Origin: Actinomycetes bacterium
GTDB lineage: Bacteria; Actinomycetota; Acidimicrobiia; Acidimicrobiales; RAAP-2
Assembly: GCA_021806045.1 (NCBI GenBank)
Contig: JAJZDI010000002.1
Coordinates: 1 to 64,000 of the forward strand
Length of the DNA: 64,000 nucleotides
Direction of reading: 5' to 3'
Made by a program: the position numbers and the translations under genes. Under the pieces are notes generated by a model, which saw only the letters and a program-made list of their open reading frames with translations, ran no database searches and was not told the origin of the DNA. How positions within the stretch are numbered: position 1 is the first letter of the stretch; each line of letters starts with the position of its first letter. This document shows, one piece after another, positions 51,515 to 64,000 of the stretch.

Positions 51515-52825
51515 GTGACCGACGAGACCGTCGCCGCGCGCGCCCCCACCGGCACCCACGACGTCCTGTGGCCGGACTCGACCCGGTGGGAGGCGCTGGT
51601 CGCCGCCTTCGCGGCCCGGGCGGGGGCGGCGGGGTTCGGCCTCGCCGTCACCCCGCTGTTCGAGGACGTCCGCGTCTTCCGCCGTGGGATCGGCGAGGGC
51701 AGCGACGTGGTGGGCAAGGAGATGTACGAGTTCGAGGACCGGGGCGGCCGGCGCCTGGCCCTGCGGCCCGAGGGGACGGCACCGGTGGTGCGCGCCTTCG
51801 TCCAGCACCGCCCGCCTGTGCCGTGGAAGGCGTGGTACGCGACCCCCGCCTTCCGCTACGAGCGGCCCCAGGCCGGTCGCTACCGCCAGCACCACCAGCT
51901 CGGCGTGGAGGCCCTCGGCACCGGCGACGCCGATCTCGACGTCGAGGTGATCACCCTGGCCGACGGCTTCTTCCGGTCGCTCGGGCTGTCGGGGTTCGAC
52001 GCCAAGCTCAACTCCATGGGGGACGCCACCTGCCGGCCCGGGTACTCGGCGCTCATGTCGGAGCACCTGGCCGCCCGCCAGGACGCGCTGTGCCCCGAGC
52101 ACACCGAGCGCTGGAAGTCCAACCCGCTGCGCGTCCTCGACTGCAAGAAGCCCGCCTGCGTGGCCGCCACCGTCGACGCCCCCCGGTTCCTCGACCACCT
52201 GTGCGAGGCGTGCACCTCCCACTTCGCCCGAGTCACCGAGGGACTGGAAGCGTCCGGCGTCCCCTTCCGCCTCGACCACCGCCTGGTGCGGGGCTTCGAC
52301 TACTACACCCGCACCACGTTCGAGTTCTCGGCCGAGCACCTCGATGCGGCCCAGAACGGGATCGGCGGCGGCGGGCGCTACGACGGGCTGGTCGAGATGC
52401 TGGGCGGCCCGCCGACCCCCGGCATCGGGTTCGGCATCGGCGTGGAGCGCCTGCTCCTCGCCTGCGACGCGGAAGGCGTGTTCCCCGTGGACCCGCCCCG
52501 CCCCCATGCCTTCGTGGTCGACGTCACCGGCGGAGCCGCCGCCCGGGACCTGTCGATCGGGCTCCGCCGGGACGGGTTCCGGGTCGAGCGGGCCTTCGAC
52601 GGGCGCTCGATGAAGGCACAGTTGAAAGCGGCCGACCGCTCCGGCGCGGCGGTGGCGCTGATCGTCGGCCCGGATGAGCTGGCTGCGGGAACGGTGACGG
52701 TCCGGCCGCTGCGGGGGGACGGCGCGCAGCGCCAGGTCGCCCGCCACGACGTGGCCACCGTGCTCGCTGCGATGGACACCACGGCGCACGGCGCCGGCGA
52801 CACGGACGAGGAGCGACTGACGTGA
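51515..52825 (+). CDS. hisS: Histidine--tRNA ligase
   Basis: Class-II synthetase of 436 residues. It has PTGTHDVLWPD at the start, motif 2 RPEGTAPVVRAF with YATPAFRYERPQAGRYRQHHQLG, histidine-specific loops RGFDYYTRTTFEF and IGGGGRYDGLVEML, motif 3 GFGIGVERLLL and the C-terminal anticodon domain. GTG 51515 gives the normal N-terminus. Stop overlaps the aspS GTG. Confidence 0.95.
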   Translation: MTDETVAARAPTGTHDVLWPDSTRWEALVAAFAARAGAAGFGLAVTPLFEDVRVFRRGIGEGSDVVGKEMYEFEDRGGRRLALRPEGTAPVVRAFVQHRPPVPWKAWYATPAFRYERPQAGRYRQHHQLGVEALGTGDADLDVEVITLADGFFRSLGLSGFDAKLNSMGDATCRPGYSALMSEHLAARQDALCPEHTERWKSNPLRVLDCKKPACVAATVDAPRFLDHLCEACTSHFARVTEGLEASGVPFRLDHRLVRGFDYYTRTTFEFSAEHLDAAQNGIGGGGRYDGLVEMLGGPPTPGIGFGIGVERLLLACDAEGVFPVDPPRPHAFVVDVTGGAAARDLSIGLRRDGFRVERAFDGRSMKAQLKAADRSGAAVALIVGPDELAAGTVTVRPLRGDGAQRQVARHDVATVLAAMDTTAHGAGDTDEERLT

Positions 52826-54579
52826 GTGACCCCGCCACCGGCGTAGGCCAGGCGACGACCATGCGGACCCACCTGTGCGGCCGGCTCGACGCGTCCCACG
52901 TGGGGAGCCGGGTACGGGTGTGTGGCTGGGTGGCCAAGCGCCGGGAGCACGGCGAGCACCTCGCCTTCGTCGACCTCCGCGACCACACCGGGATCGTCCA
53001 GTGCGTCGTCCCCGGCACCGTCGACGTGCGCAGTGAGTACGTGGTGGCGGTGTCGGGGACCGTGCGCCACCGGCCGGTGGGCACGACCAATCCCGACCTG
53101 GCCACCGGCGAGGTGGAGCTGGGCGACTGCGAGGTCGAGGTGCTCTCGGTGGCCGAGCCGCCCCCGTTCGCCGTCGACGACCGGGTTGACGCCGACGAGG
53201 CCGTGCGCCTCCGCTACCGCTACGTGGACCTGCGCCGCCCGCGCATGCAGCGCAACCTGCGCTTGCGGGCGACGGTCCTGGGCGCCCTGCGGGCGTCGAT
53301 GGACGCCCAGGGCTTCTGTGAGGTGGAGACCCCCCTCCTGTGGGCGCCCACGCCAGAGGGGGCCCGTGAGTTCGCCGTGCCGAGCCGGCTGCACCACGGA
53401 TCGTTCTACGTGCTGCCCCAGAGCCCGCAGCTGGCCAAGCAGCTCCTCATGGTGGCGGGGATGGACCGCTACTACCAGGTCGCCCGCTGCCTGCGCGACG
53501 AGGACCTCCGGGCCGACCGCCAGTTCGAGTTCACCCAGCTCGACCTGGAGGCGTCGTTCGTGGGCCAGGACGACGTCCTGGCCGCCGTGTCAGCTGCCGT
53601 CACCCGTGCCGTCGAGGCGGTGACGGGGGAGCCGGTCCCGCCGGTGGAGCGCATGACGTGGGCGGAGGCGCTCGACCGCTTCGGCACGGACAAGCCCGAC
53701 CTGCGCTTCGGCATGGAGCTCCGTGACCTGTCGGAGGTGTTCGCCGGCACCGAGGTCAAGGCGTTCGCCGCACCGACGGTGAAGGCGCTGGTGGTCGAGG
53801 GTGGTGCATCGACGTCACGCAGCCGGCTGGATGCCTGGACGGACCGGGCCAAGGCCCTCGGCGCCAAGGGCCTGGCGTGGTTCCGGGTGGGGGAGGGGGG
53901 CACCCTTGACTCCCCGCTCGACCGGTTCCTCTCCGACGGGGAGCGGTCCGGGCTGGTGTCGGCCACAGATGCCGCCGCCGGTGACCTCGTCCTGGTGGTG
54001 GCGGACGAGCACCGCACCGCCTGTACCGTGCTCGGGGCCCTCCGGGTGGAGATCGGTGGCCGGCCCGTCGGCGAGGGGGCGTTCCGGTATGTGTGGGTGG
54101 TCGACTTCCCACTGTTCGACGGCATGGACGACGAGGGCCGTCCCCAGGCCGCCCACCACCCGTTCACCATGCCCCACCCCGACGACCTGGACCTGCTCGA
54201 GTCCGACCCGCTCGCCGTCCGCTCCCAGGCCTACGACCTGGTGCTGAATGGGTGGGAGCTGGGCTCGGGCAGCGTCCGGATCCACCGGGCCGACATCCAG
54301 GGCCGGGTGTTCCGGGCTCTCGGGATCTCCGACGAAGAGGCGGAGGCCCGGTTCGGGTTCCTGACCGGGGCCTTCCGGGCCGGCGCCCCACCCCACGCCG
54401 GCTTCGCGGTGGGCGTCGACCGGCTGGTGGCCATTCTGGCCGGGGAGGAGAACATCCGGGAGGTCATCGCCTTCCCGAAGACGCAGTCCGGTGCCGATCC
54501 CATGACTGGCGCCCCACGTCCCCTGGCCCCGGGCACCCTCACCACGCTCGGCCTCCGGGCGTTGCCACCTCCGAGCTGA
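52822..54579 (+). CDS. aspS: Aspartate--tRNA ligase
   Basis: Bacterial-type AspRS of 585 residues. N-terminal OB anticodon domain (residues 10-110), catalytic core with QSPQLAKQLLMVAGMDRYYQVARCLRDEDLRADRQFEFTQLD, GAD insertion domain (about 290-420) and motif 3 GFAVGVDRLVAILAGEENIREVIAFPKTQSG. Whether it also charges tRNA-Asn cannot be decided here, as no gatCAB or asnS is in view. GTG shared with hisS; rarA begins four bases after the stop. Confidence 0.95.
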   Translation: MSDPATGVGQATTMRTHLCGRLDASHVGSRVRVCGWVAKRREHGEHLAFVDLRDHTGIVQCVVPGTVDVRSEYVVAVSGTVRHRPVGTTNPDLATGEVELGDCEVEVLSVAEPPPFAVDDRVDADEAVRLRYRYVDLRRPRMQRNLRLRATVLGALRASMDAQGFCEVETPLLWAPTPEGAREFAVPSRLHHGSFYVLPQSPQLAKQLLMVAGMDRYYQVARCLRDEDLRADRQFEFTQLDLEASFVGQDDVLAAVSAAVTRAVEAVTGEPVPPVERMTWAEALDRFGTDKPDLRFGMELRDLSEVFAGTEVKAFAAPTVKALVVEGGASTSRSRLDAWTDRAKALGAKGLAWFRVGEGGTLDSPLDRFLSDGERSGLVSATDAAAGDLVLVVADEHRTACTVLGALRVEIGGRPVGEGAFRYVWVVDFPLFDGMDDEGRPQAAHHPFTMPHPDDLDLLESDPLAVRSQAYDLVLNGWELGSGSVRIHRADIQGRVFRALGISDEEAEARFGFLTGAFRAGAPPHAGFAVGVDRLVAILAGEENIREVIAFPKTQSGADPMTGAPRPLAPGTLTTLGLRALPPPS

Positions 54580-54583
54580 CGCG

Positions 54584-55951
54584 GTGGCTGACGATCTCTT
54601 CGGCCAGGCGGCGGCAGAGCGGCTGGCCGCACGGGCACCGCTGGCCGCTCGGCTGCGGCCCCGCTCGCTGGACGAGATTGTGGGCCAGGCACATCTGGTG
54701 GGGCCCGGTGCGCCGCTCCGGGCGCTCATCGAGACCGACCGCCTCACGTCGGCCATCCTGTGGGGGCCGCCCGGCACCGGCAAGACGACACTGGCCTCGG
54801 TGGTGGCCGCTGCCACTTCCAAGGCGTTCGTGCCCCTGTCAGCCGTCACCGCCGGCGTGAAGGACGTCCGGATCGTCATCGACGACGCCCGCCGACGGCT
54901 CGGCGAACGGGGCCAGGGCACCATCCTCTTCCTCGACGAGGTCCACCGCTTCAACCGGGCCCAGCAGGATGCGCTGCTCCCTGCGGTCGAGGAGGGGCTC
55001 ATCGTCCTCATTGGGGCGACGACGGAGAACCCCTACTTCGAGGTGAACGCCCCGCTGCTGTCGCGCTCGACCCTGTGGCGGCTCGAGCCGCTGTCGTCCG
55101 ACGAGCTGGAAGCGGTCATCGGCAGGGGGCTGGCGGCCGAGGAGGCCACGGCCGACCCTGACGCCATCTCCGCGCTGGCGGCGGTGGCCGACGGGGACGC
55201 CCGTGCCGCCCTCACCACCCTGGAGGTGGCCGTTGCCCTGGCCCGGACCCGCCAGGAGGCCGAGGGCGATGGTGACGGAGGAGCGCCCCGGGTGACGCTG
55301 GGGGACGTGGAGCGGGCCCGTCACGCCCGCCTGACCCACTACGGCGAGGACGCCCACTACGACCAGGTGAGCGCGTTCATCAAGTCGATCCGGGGCTCGG
55401 ACCCCGACGCCGGCCTCTACTGGCTGGCCCGCATGCTGGAGGGTGGCGAGGACGCCCGCTTCATCGCCCGCCGTCTCGTCATCCTGGCCAGCGAGGACGT
55501 GGGGGAGGCGGACCCCCTGGCCCTGGTGGTGGCGGACGCCGCCGCCCGTGCGGTCGAGTTCGTCGGCCTGCCCGAGGCCCAGCTGAACCTGGCTCAGGCG
55601 GTGGTGCACCTGGCCTGCGCACCCAAGTCGAACCGGGTGACCGTCGCCCTCGGTCGAGCCCAGGCCGATGCCCGCACCGGTCCCCGGGGAGACGTACCCG
55701 CCCACCTGCGCGATGCCCACTACCGGGGCGCGGTCCGGCTGGGCCACGGCGAGGGGTACGTCTACCCCCACGACGAGCCCGGTGCCTTCACCGACCAGCA
55801 GTACCGGCCGGCGGAGCTGGACGGGGCCGTGTACTACGAGCCGAGCGACCGTGGCCACGAGGCGGTCGTGGCCGAACGACTGGCCGCGTGGCGGGCGACC
55901 GGCGCCGGGGCGGTGCATGACGACCACGAGGGACGCCAGGAGCAGCAGTGA
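54584..55951 (+). CDS. rarA: Replication-associated recombination protein A (RarA/MgsA)
   Basis: AAA+ ATPase of 455 residues acting at stalled replication forks. Walker [12 protein letters not shown], Walker [12 protein letters not shown], sensor 1 [13 protein letters not shown], Arg-finger [11 protein letters not shown] and the MgsA C-terminal tetramer domain ([27 protein letters not shown]) are complete. Position after aspS and before small membrane proteins and alaS is the usual actinobacterial order, but here an S53 peptidase gene is inserted. Stop overlaps the GTG of that gene. Confidence 0.95.
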   Translation: MADDLFGQAAAERLAARAPLAARLRPRSLDEIVGQAHLVGPGAPLRALIETDRLTSAILWGPPGTGKTTLASVVAAATSKAFVPLSAVTAGVKDVRIVIDDARRRLGERGQGTILFLDEVHRFNRAQQDALLPAVEEGLIVLIGATTENPYFEVNAPLLSRSTLWRLEPLSSDELEAVIGRGLAAEEATADPDAISALAAVADGDARAALTTLEVAVALARTRQEAEGDGDGGAPRVTLGDVERARHARLTHYGEDAHYDQVSAFIKSIRGSDPDAGLYWLARMLEGGEDARFIARRLVILASEDVGEADPLALVVADAAARAVEFVGLPEAQLNLAQAVVHLACAPKSNRVTVALGRAQADARTGPRGDVPAHLRDAHYRGAVRLGHGEGYVYPHDEPGAFTDQQYRPAELDGAVYYEPSDRGHEAVVAERLAAWRATGAGAVHDDHEGRQEQQ

Positions 55952-58900
55952 GGCATAGTGGGTTGATGACGAGGGCTGTAGGGCAGGCGGCCCGCGCCGG
56001 TGCGATGGAACGCGCCGGTGCGTCTTGTCGCGCCGGTAGGTCACGTCGAGTCGGCGCCATGGGCGTGGCGGTGACCGTCCTGGCCGGCATGGTGGGGGCG
56101 ATCCTGCCAGCAGCAGTACCGGTGGCGAGTGCGGCGCCGGCGACGGTGCCCATCCCCGGCAGCGTTCCCCGCCTGCCGATGGGAGCCAAGGCGACCGGCG
56201 ACCTCGCCCCGTCGACGACGCTGTCGGTCGACGTGACCCTCCAGCCCCGTGACCCGGCCGCCCTGGCAACGTTCGTCCACGACGTGTCGACACCGGGCAA
56301 CCCGCTGTACCGCCACTACCTGGCACGCGGCCAGTTCGCCTCGACGTTCGGGCCCACGCCGTCGACCATCAGTGCGGTGCGCTCCTGGTTGGCCGCGGCC
56401 GGGCTCCACCCCGGCCCCACTACCTCGAACGGCCTGGCCATCCCGGTCACGGCCACCGCCGGCCAGCTCGACGGCGCGCTGGCCAGCCACTTGGTCGGGG
56501 TCACCATGCCGTCCGGCCGCCACGCCCACATGACGACGACGGCACCCCGGGTGCCGGCGACCTTGGGCGGGGCCGTCTCGGCGGTGATCGGACTCAACGA
56601 CCTGGTGCGCCCCCACTCCATGCTGGCCCGGGCACCGGGTGTCCGACCGGCCACCGCGTCTCCAGGCGTTGCAGCCGCGTCGACGACCGCACCCCGCACG
56701 GCAACCCCGCAGACGTCCGGACCCGCTCCGTGCAGCGCAGCGGCCTCGACGGCGACGTCGTATTCCGCCTACACCGCCAACCAGCTGGCCGGTGCCTACG
56801 GGTTCTCCGGCCTGTACGGGAAGGGGTGGACGGGGGCGGGGATCACCGTGGGCATCTACGAGCTGGAGCCCTACCTGTCGAGCGACATCCAGAGCTACTT
56901 CTCGTGCTACGGCCTCACGAACCCCGTCACCAACGTGACGGTGGACGGCGGCGCCGGTACCGGGGCCGGCCAGGGTGAGGCGGCCCTCGACATCGAGGAC
57001 GTGGCCGGCCTGGCCCCCGGTGCTGCCCTCACTGTCTACACCGGACCCAACAACTCGACCGGCCCCTACGACGTCTACACGTGCATGATCAGCCCTCCCC
57101 CTCCGCCTCCTCCCAATTCTCCGCCGGGACCCTGCGCCTCGGTCCCCTCGGTCCTCCCGCAGGTGATCACCACCAGCTGGGGGCAGTGCGAGGCGGACTA
57201 CGGGTCCGCTTCGAATGCGGACTCCTACATGAGCGCGGAGGCGACCCTGTTCCAGGTGGCGGTTACCCAGGGGCAGTCGGTGTTCGCCGCCGCCGGCGAC
57301 TCCGGGTCCGAGGACTGCTACTACCCACCGAGCAACACCGACCAGTCTCTGGCCGTCGACGACCCGGCCGCCCAGCCAGACGTGACCGGGGTGGGGGGGA
57401 CCGACCTGACGTCGGCCACCTTCCCGCCGGCCGAGACGGTGTGGAACCGGGGGAGCACCGGAGGTGCGGGCGGTGGCGGGGTGTCCACCGTCTTCACCAT
57501 GCCGTCGTGGCAGCAGGGCCCCGGCGTGCAGAACCCGTACACGTCCTCGTCGTCCTGCCCGGTGAGCAGCGGCACGGGCACCAGCGGGTGTCGCGAGGTG
57601 CCCGACGTCACCGCCTCGGCCGATCCGTACAACGGCTACGTCATCTTCTACAAGGGCAGCTGGACCTCGATCGGGGGTACCAGCGCGGCTGCCCCGCTGT
57701 GGGCGGCCCTGGCCGCGGTGGCCGACCAGGCCGTCGGCGCCACCTCTGGCACGGGCCCGTGGAACCGGGTGGTGACCGCCGGCGAGGGGTGCGCCACCAA
57801 CGACATCACCACCGGGAACAACGACATGCTGGGAGTCAACGGGGGTGACTTCCCGGCGACACCCAACTATGACCTGGCATCGGGGTGGGGCTCACCGGTC
57901 GGGGGTGCCATCGTGGCCGAGCTGACGACGCCGTGCCCGGTGGTGACCGGGCTCAGCCCGGCGAGTGGCACCATGGCCGGTGGGTACACGGTGACGATCG
58001 CCGGGACCGGCTTCACCGGAGCCACGGCCGTGCGCTTCGGCACCACCGCGGCGACCATCACCGGCGTCACGTCGACGTCGATCACGGTGACGGTGCCGGC
58101 GGCGGCCGCTGCCGGGACGGTGCCCGTGCGTGTGACCGGTCCTGGTGGCACCAGCGCCTCGGTGCCCGCTGACATCTTCACCTACCTCCCCGGCCCAGTG
58201 GTGACGGCGGTGTCGCCGAGGGCGGGGCCCGTGGCCGGTGGCACGTCGGTCACCATCACCGGGGCCGGCTTCAGCGGTGTGACCGCCGTCGACTTCGGTT
58301 CGGTGGCGGCGACGTCGTTCAGCGTCGTCAGCGCCACCACCATCACCGCCACCGCGCCGTCGCAGGCGGCGGGAACGGTGGACGTGACCGTGACCGATCC
58401 CAGCGCCACCAGCCCGATCGTGGCCGGCGACAGGTACACCTACGATCCGGTGCCGGCGGTGACGTCGGTGAGCCCGGCGAGCGGTCCGGTCACCGGGGGG
58501 ACGACGGTGGTGGCCACCGGAACGGGCATGGGGCCGGTGACGTCCGTCTCCGTCGGGGGCGTGGCGGGCACCGTGCTCTCGACCACGTCGACGTCGGTCA
58601 CCTTCGTGGCACCGGCCCGGTCGACCACCGGGACCGTCGACGTGGTGGTGACCAGCCCCGGGGGCACGTCGGCCACCACTGCGGGCGACCACTACACCTA
58701 CCTGCCGGCGGTGATCTCGATGTCGCCCACCGCGGGTCCGGTGGCGGGCGGAACCTCGGTCACCATCACCGGGGCCGGCTTCAGCGGTGTGACCGCCGTC
58801 GACTTCGGTTCGGTGGCGGCGACGTCGTTCAGCGTCGTCAGCGCCACCACCATCACCGCCACCGCGCCGTCGCAGGCGGCGGGAACGGTGGACGTGACCG

Positions 58901-60231
58901 TGACCGATCCCAGCGCCACCAGCCCGATCGTGGCCGGCGACAGGTACACCTACGATCCGGTGCCGGCGGTGACGTCGGTGAGCCCGGCGAGCGGTCCGGT
59001 CACCGGGGGGACGACGGTGGTGGCCACCGGAACGGGCATGGGGCCGGTGACGTCCGTCTCCGTCGGGGGCGTGGCGGGCACCGTGCTCTCGACCACGTCG
59101 ACGTCGGTCACCTTCGTGGCACCGGCCCGGTCGACCACCGGGACCGTCGACGTGGTGGTGACCAGCCCCGGGGGCACGTCGGCCACCACTGCGGGCGACC
59201 ACTACACCTACCTGCCGGCGGTGATCTCGATGTCGCCCACCGCGGGTCCGGTGGCGGGCGGAACCTCGGTCACCATCACCGGTGCCGGGTTCAGCGGTGT
59301 GACCGCCGTCCACTTCGGTTCGGTGGCGGCGACGTCGTTCTCCGTCGTCAGCGCCACCGCCATCTCCGCCACGGCACCGTCGCAGGCGGCGGGGACGGTG
59401 GACGTGACCGTGACCGATCCCAGCGGCACCAGCGGGAACGTGCCCGGCGACAGGTACACCTACGATCCGGTGCCGGCGGTGACGTCGCTCAGCCCGGCGA
59501 GCGGTCCGGTCACCGGGGGGACGACGGTGGTGGCCACCGGAACGGGCATGGGGTCGGTGACGGCCGTCTCCGTCGGGGGCGTGGCCGCGTCCATCGTCTC
59601 GGCCACGTCGACGTCGGTGACCTTCGTCGCACCGGCCTCGTCCTCGACCGGACCGGTCGACGTGGTGGTGACCAGTCCCGGCGGGACATCGGTCGTGTCG
59701 CCGGCGTCGGTGTACACGTTCGTACTGCCGCCACCGGGGTACTGGATGGTGGCTTCCGACGGTGGCATCTTCGCCTTCGGCAGCGCCGGCTTCCACGGCT
59801 CCACCGGGGCATTGACCCTGAACAAGCCCATCGTCGGCATGGCCGCCACCCCGGACGGCAAGGGGTACTGGCTGGTGGCGACCGACGGTGGGATCTTCTC
59901 CTTCGGGGACGCCGGCTTCTACGGCTCCACTGGGGCGCTCACCCTCAACAAGCCCATCGTCGGCATGGCCGCCACCCCCGACGGCAAGGGGTACTGGCTG
60001 GTCGCCTCCGATGGGGGGATCTTCGCCTTCGGCGACGCCGGCTTCCACGGCTCCACTGGGGCGCTCACCCTCAACAAGCCCATCGTCGGCATGGCCGCCA
60101 CCCCCGACGGCAAGGGGTACTGGCTGGTCGCCTCCGATGGGGGGATCTTCGCCTTCGGGGACGCCGTCTTCAAGGGCTCCACCGGGGCGCTCACCCTCAA
60201 CAAGCCCATCGTCGGCATGTCGGGGGTGTAG
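55948..60231 (+). CDS. Secreted S53 (sedolisin/kumamolisin) serine-carboxyl peptidase with IPT repeats
   Basis: Exported acid-type peptidase of up to 1427 residues. After a basic start and a signal helix (about 36-65) come the pro-kumamolisin domain (70-215) and the S53 catalytic domain (265-670): Glu344 and Asp348 (GEAALDIED), oxyanion Asp451 (AAAGDSG) and Ser579 (GGTSAAAP), plus a C-terminal calcium-loop [10 protein letters not shown]. Then seven IPT/TIG Ig-like domains (about 670-1260) and four 42-residue [19 protein letters not shown] repeats. All catalytic residues are present. GTG 55948 overlaps rarA; ATG 55966 or 56005 would give a more ordinary signal peptide. Likely anchors or binds polymers outside the cell. 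Confidence 0.85.
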   Translation: MRHSGLMTRAVGQAARAGAMERAGASCRAGRSRRVGAMGVAVTVLAGMVGAILPAAVPVASAAPATVPIPGSVPRLPMGAKATGDLAPSTTLSVDVTLQPRDPAALATFVHDVSTPGNPLYRHYLARGQFASTFGPTPSTISAVRSWLAAAGLHPGPTTSNGLAIPVTATAGQLDGALASHLVGVTMPSGRHAHMTTTAPRVPATLGGAVSAVIGLNDLVRPHSMLARAPGVRPATASPGVAAASTTAPRTATPQTSGPAPCSAAASTATSYSAYTANQLAGAYGFSGLYGKGWTGAGITVGIYELEPYLSSDIQSYFSCYGLTNPVTNVTVDGGAGTGAGQGEAALDIEDVAGLAPGAALTVYTGPNNSTGPYDVYTCMISPPPPPPPNSPPGPCASVPSVLPQVITTSWGQCEADYGSASNADSYMSAEATLFQVAVTQGQSVFAAAGDSGSEDCYYPPSNTDQSLAVDDPAAQPDVTGVGGTDLTSATFPPAETVWNRGSTGGAGGGGVSTVFTMPSWQQGPGVQNPYTSSSSCPVSSGTGTSGCREVPDVTASADPYNGYVIFYKGSWTSIGGTSAAAPLWAALAAVADQAVGATSGTGPWNRVVTAGEGCATNDITTGNNDMLGVNGGDFPATPNYDLASGWGSPVGGAIVAELTTPCPVVTGLSPASGTMAGGYTVTIAGTGFTGATAVRFGTTAATITGVTSTSITVTVPAAAAAGTVPVRVTGPGGTSASVPADIFTYLPGPVVTAVSPRAGPVAGGTSVTITGAGFSGVTAVDFGSVAATSFSVVSATTITATAPSQAAGTVDVTVTDPSATSPIVAGDRYTYDPVPAVTSVSPASGPVTGGTTVVATGTGMGPVTSVSVGGVAGTVLSTTSTSVTFVAPARSTTGTVDVVVTSPGGTSATTAGDHYTYLPAVISMSPTAGPVAGGTSVTITGAGFSGVTAVDFGSVAATSFSVVSATTITATAPSQAAGTVDVTVTDPSATSPIVAGDRYTYDPVPAVTSVSPASGPVTGGTTVVATGTGMGPVTSVSVGGVAGTVLSTTSTSVTFVAPARSTTGTVDVVVTSPGGTSATTAGDHYTYLPAVISMSPTAGPVAGGTSVTITGAGFSGVTAVHFGSVAATSFSVVSATAISATAPSQAAGTVDVTVTDPSGTSGNVPGDRYTYDPVPAVTSLSPASGPVTGGTTVVATGTGMGSVTAVSVGGVAASIVSATSTSVTFVAPASSSTGPVDVVVTSPGGTSVVSPASVYTFVLPPPGYWMVASDGGIFAFGSAGFHGSTGALTLNKPIVGMAATPDGKGYWLVATDGGIFSFGDAGFYGSTGALTLNKPIVGMAATPDGKGYWLVASDGGIFAFGDAGFHGSTGALTLNKPIVGMAATPDGKGYWLVASDGGIFAFGDAVFKGSTGALTLNKPIVGMSGV
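58246..59282 (+). repeat. Tandem 510-bp direct repeat encoding two IPT domains
   Basis: By eye, bases 58246-58772 are identical to 58756-59282: a perfect repeat of 527 bases offset by 510, with no synonymous differences. A third copy, from about 59266 to 59735, is diverged. The offset equals 170 codons, i.e. two IPT domains. Recent duplication or gene conversion. Confidence 0.85.
59736..60228 (+). repeat. Four 126-bp tandem repeats (YWLVASDGG type)
   Basis: Repeats start near 59738, 59864, 59990 and 60116 with period 126 bases (42 codons). Each reads [10 protein letters not shown], then [20 protein letters not shown]. The central two are nearly identical in DNA. Such units are frequent in secreted proteins of Acidimicrobiia; a beta-propeller-like fold is plausible. 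Confidence 0.85.
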
Positions 60232-60263
60232 GCGGTCACCGGCCCGGGGCTCGTCGCACCCGG

Positions 60264-60269
60264 TACACT
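60264..60269 (+). promoter_or_regulatory. Probable leaderless -10 box (TACACT)
   Basis: TACACT ends eight bases before ATG 60278. Confidence 0.45.
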
Positions 60270-60277
60270 CGGCCACC

Positions 60278-60643
60278 ATGTCGGCCGGTGACGTCGTCGT
60301 CCTCGTGGCCAGTGGCGCCTGCCTTGTGGCCGTGGCCGGGCTGGTCGTCTCCGTCCGGTCCCTCCGGCGCCAGGTGACGCGGTTGGCCGCGGTGGCCGAC
60401 GACCTGGCCAACCGGACCGTCCCACTCGTAGCCGAGGCCCACCGTGCCGCAGGCAGCGCGGCCAGCGAGCTGGATCGGGTGGGGGCCGTGCTGGAGTCGA
60501 CCGAGGCGGTGACCCACACGGTCGACTCCGCGTCGCGCCTGGCCTACCGTGCCTTCGCCAATCCGGTGGTGAAGGTGTTGGCAGTGCGGGCCGGCGCAGC
60601 GGGCGGGTTGCGGCGGCTCCGTACCGGGCCGGGGGAGCGCTGA
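60278..60643 (+). CDS. DUF948-like small membrane protein
   Basis: Protein of 121 residues with one N-terminal span (VVVLVASGACLVAVAGLVVSV) followed by a basic turn and a long helix/coiled coil (RSLRRQVTRLAAVADDLANR to about residue 85). This is the DUF948 pattern seen in actinobacteria just before alaS. Role unknown, probably envelope-associated. ATG 60278 is chosen because of the TACACT at leaderless distance; upstream sequence in the frame is a shadow of the peptidase gene. Next gene starts three bases after its stop. Confidence 0.65.
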   Translation: MSAGDVVVLVASGACLVAVAGLVVSVRSLRRQVTRLAAVADDLANRTVPLVAEAHRAAGSAASELDRVGAVLESTEAVTHTVDSASRLAYRAFANPVVKVLAVRAGAAGGLRRLRTGPGER

Positions 60644-60646
60644 GCG

Positions 60647-61102
60647 GTGGCTCGCCGCACGGTCTGGCTGGCGGCAGGTGTCGCCATGGGCGCCGGCTCC
60701 ACGTTGTGGGCCGAGCGCAAGGTCCGCCGCGCCGTCGAGCAGGCGGCGGCACGCATGCAGCCGGAGTCGCTGGCTGCCGAGGCTGGCCGGGCCACCCGCA
60801 AGGCGGCCCTCGGGGCCGGTCGGGCCACCCGCAAGGCGGCCGAGGCCGCCTCCGGACGTGTCCGCGACGCAGTGGCCTCGGGACGTGACGAGATGCGCCG
60901 CCGGGAGGAGGAGCTGTGGGCCGACCTGGCCGCACGGGGCGCCCTCCCTGCCGCCGACGTCCCCGTGGTCGAGCTCCCCGGCGACGCGGGACCGGCCGAG
61001 CGGATCGGTGGCCGGGCTGACCGGGCCGGTGGCGGGTCCGCATCGACCCGGACGGCACGCGGCCAAGGCCGTCGCCGTCGGCCGTCGCGCCTGGCCAGGT
61101 AG
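60647..61102 (+). CDS. Small membrane-anchored hypothetical protein (DUF6167-like position)
   Basis: Protein of 151 residues: one N-terminal span (VWLAAGVAMGAGSTLWAE), then a charged helix with the internal repeat GRATRKAA (twice) and a Gly/Arg-rich tail. Actinobacterial alaS loci commonly have two such genes, DUF948 and a companion, and this fits the second. Starts at GTG three bases after the DUF948-like stop, so both are one operon. The function is not known. Confidence 0.6.
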   Translation: MARRTVWLAAGVAMGAGSTLWAERKVRRAVEQAAARMQPESLAAEAGRATRKAALGAGRATRKAAEAASGRVRDAVASGRDEMRRREEELWADLAARGALPAADVPVVELPGDAGPAERIGGRADRAGGGSASTRTARGQGRRRRPSRLAR

Positions 61103-61116
61103 GCCGGGCCGCCGGG

Positions 61117-61122
61117 TAGGCT
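61117..61122 (+). promoter_or_regulatory. Probable leaderless -10 box of alaS (TAGGCT)
   Basis: TAGGCT ends eight bases before the alaS GTG at 61131. The same hexamer and a similar spacing serve the MarR gene. Confidence 0.45.
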
Positions 61123-61130
61123 CTCCCGTC

Positions 61131-63733
<2,603 letters not shown>

Positions 63734-63737
<4 letters not shown>

Positions 63738-64000
63738 ACCCGCCGGCCGCCGGCCGGGTGGTCGCCCTCGACCTGGGGACCCGCCGGATCGGCGTGGCCG
63801 TGACCGATTCGGCCCGCACGGTGGCCCTGGCCAGGGAGGCGTTCCGCCGCACGGGTGATGCGGTCCGTGACCGGCGGCTGCTGGCCGAGCTGGTGGTGGA
63901 GGCGGAGGCCACCGTCGTGGTCGTGGGCCTGCCCCTCTCGCTCGACGGCTCGCGAGGTCCCGCGGCCCGGGCGGCGGCGGACGAGGCGGCCCTGCTTGCT
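63734..64000 (+). CDS. ruvX: RuvX/YqgF family Holliday junction resolvase-like protein (partial, runs off the window)
   Basis: Open for 89 codons to the window end with no stop. The start reads VVALDLGTRRIGVAVTDSA, the first RNase-H strand of YqgF, with the catalytic-type Asp, followed by VVVVGLPLSLDGSRGPAA, the second conserved block. In bacteria this protein matures the 16S rRNA 5' end or acts on junctions. The ATG shares two bases with the alaS stop (ATGA), and alaS-ruvX is the normal order. About 50-60 residues are missing at the C-terminus. Confidence 0.9.

Noticed and set aside
58182-60228. CRISPR-like regular repeats
   Set aside because: Period is 510 or 126 bases, there are no unique spacers, and the repeats are in-frame protein domains.
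57892-60519. Minus-strand frame of 875 codons opposite the IPT repeats, with regular HRRHRR-like repeats
   Set aside because: The repeats are the reverse image of the duplicated IPT coding units; the plus-strand protein has clear domains.

Overview
The window is about 64 kb of very GC-rich DNA (roughly 70 percent by eye) with dense, mostly plus-strand genes and no rRNA, tRNA or CRISPR that I can see. The gene set points to Actinomycetota: a mycothiol ligase (mshC), an F420:NADP-type reductase, an InhA-like enoyl reductase, a phosphatidylinositol-mannoside block (pgsA, acyltransferase, pimA) and the order thrS - HIT - pgsA - acyltransferase - pimA - pdxS - pdxT - yebC - ruvCAB, which I recall from mycobacteria. 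Repeats of the YWLVASDGG type at the end of a secreted peptidase favour the class Acidimicrobiia; that class assignment is inference. Layout: 0-7.2 kb has rpsA and, convergent to it, a minus-strand five-gene peptide-type ABC importer. 7.4-15.0 kb is a surface-glycan locus (two GT-C glycosyltransferases, a FAD oxidoreductase, a Wzx-like flippase, a GT4 transferase). 15.1-20.0 kb has an SNF2 helicase and a DUF2786 gene whose frame is interrupted by an amber codon. 20.0-23.1 kb holds a SnoaL-like protein coupled to an InhA-like reductase, then npdG-like and mshC. 23.2-32.6 kb is thrS, HIT, an opposed EF-G-like gene, pgsA, PIM acyltransferase, a PAS-GGDEF cyclase and pimA. 32.7-39.6 kb has an M48 protease, a MarR/YceI divergent pair, pdxST, yebC and ruvCAB. 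39.6-42.9 kb is an accessory patch (lipoprotein, decayed IS256-family element, two orphan genes in DNA of about 43-50 percent GC) that splits ruvB from queA. 42.9-55.9 kb is queA, tgt, yajC, secD, secF, rel, hisS, aspS, rarA. 55.9-64.0 kb has a large S53 peptidase with duplicated IPT domains, two small membrane proteins, alaS and the start of ruvX. Two sequence-level themes run through the window. First, at least eleven TANNNT hexamers sit 6-9 bases before a start codon, the arrangement of actinobacterial leaderless promoters; in two cases the start codon opens a 10- or 14-codon mini-ORF that ends at the start of the real gene (yajC, a GT4 glycosyltransferase). Second, thirteen gene pairs overlap by exactly four bases (ATGA or GTGA), implying pervasive translational coupling.
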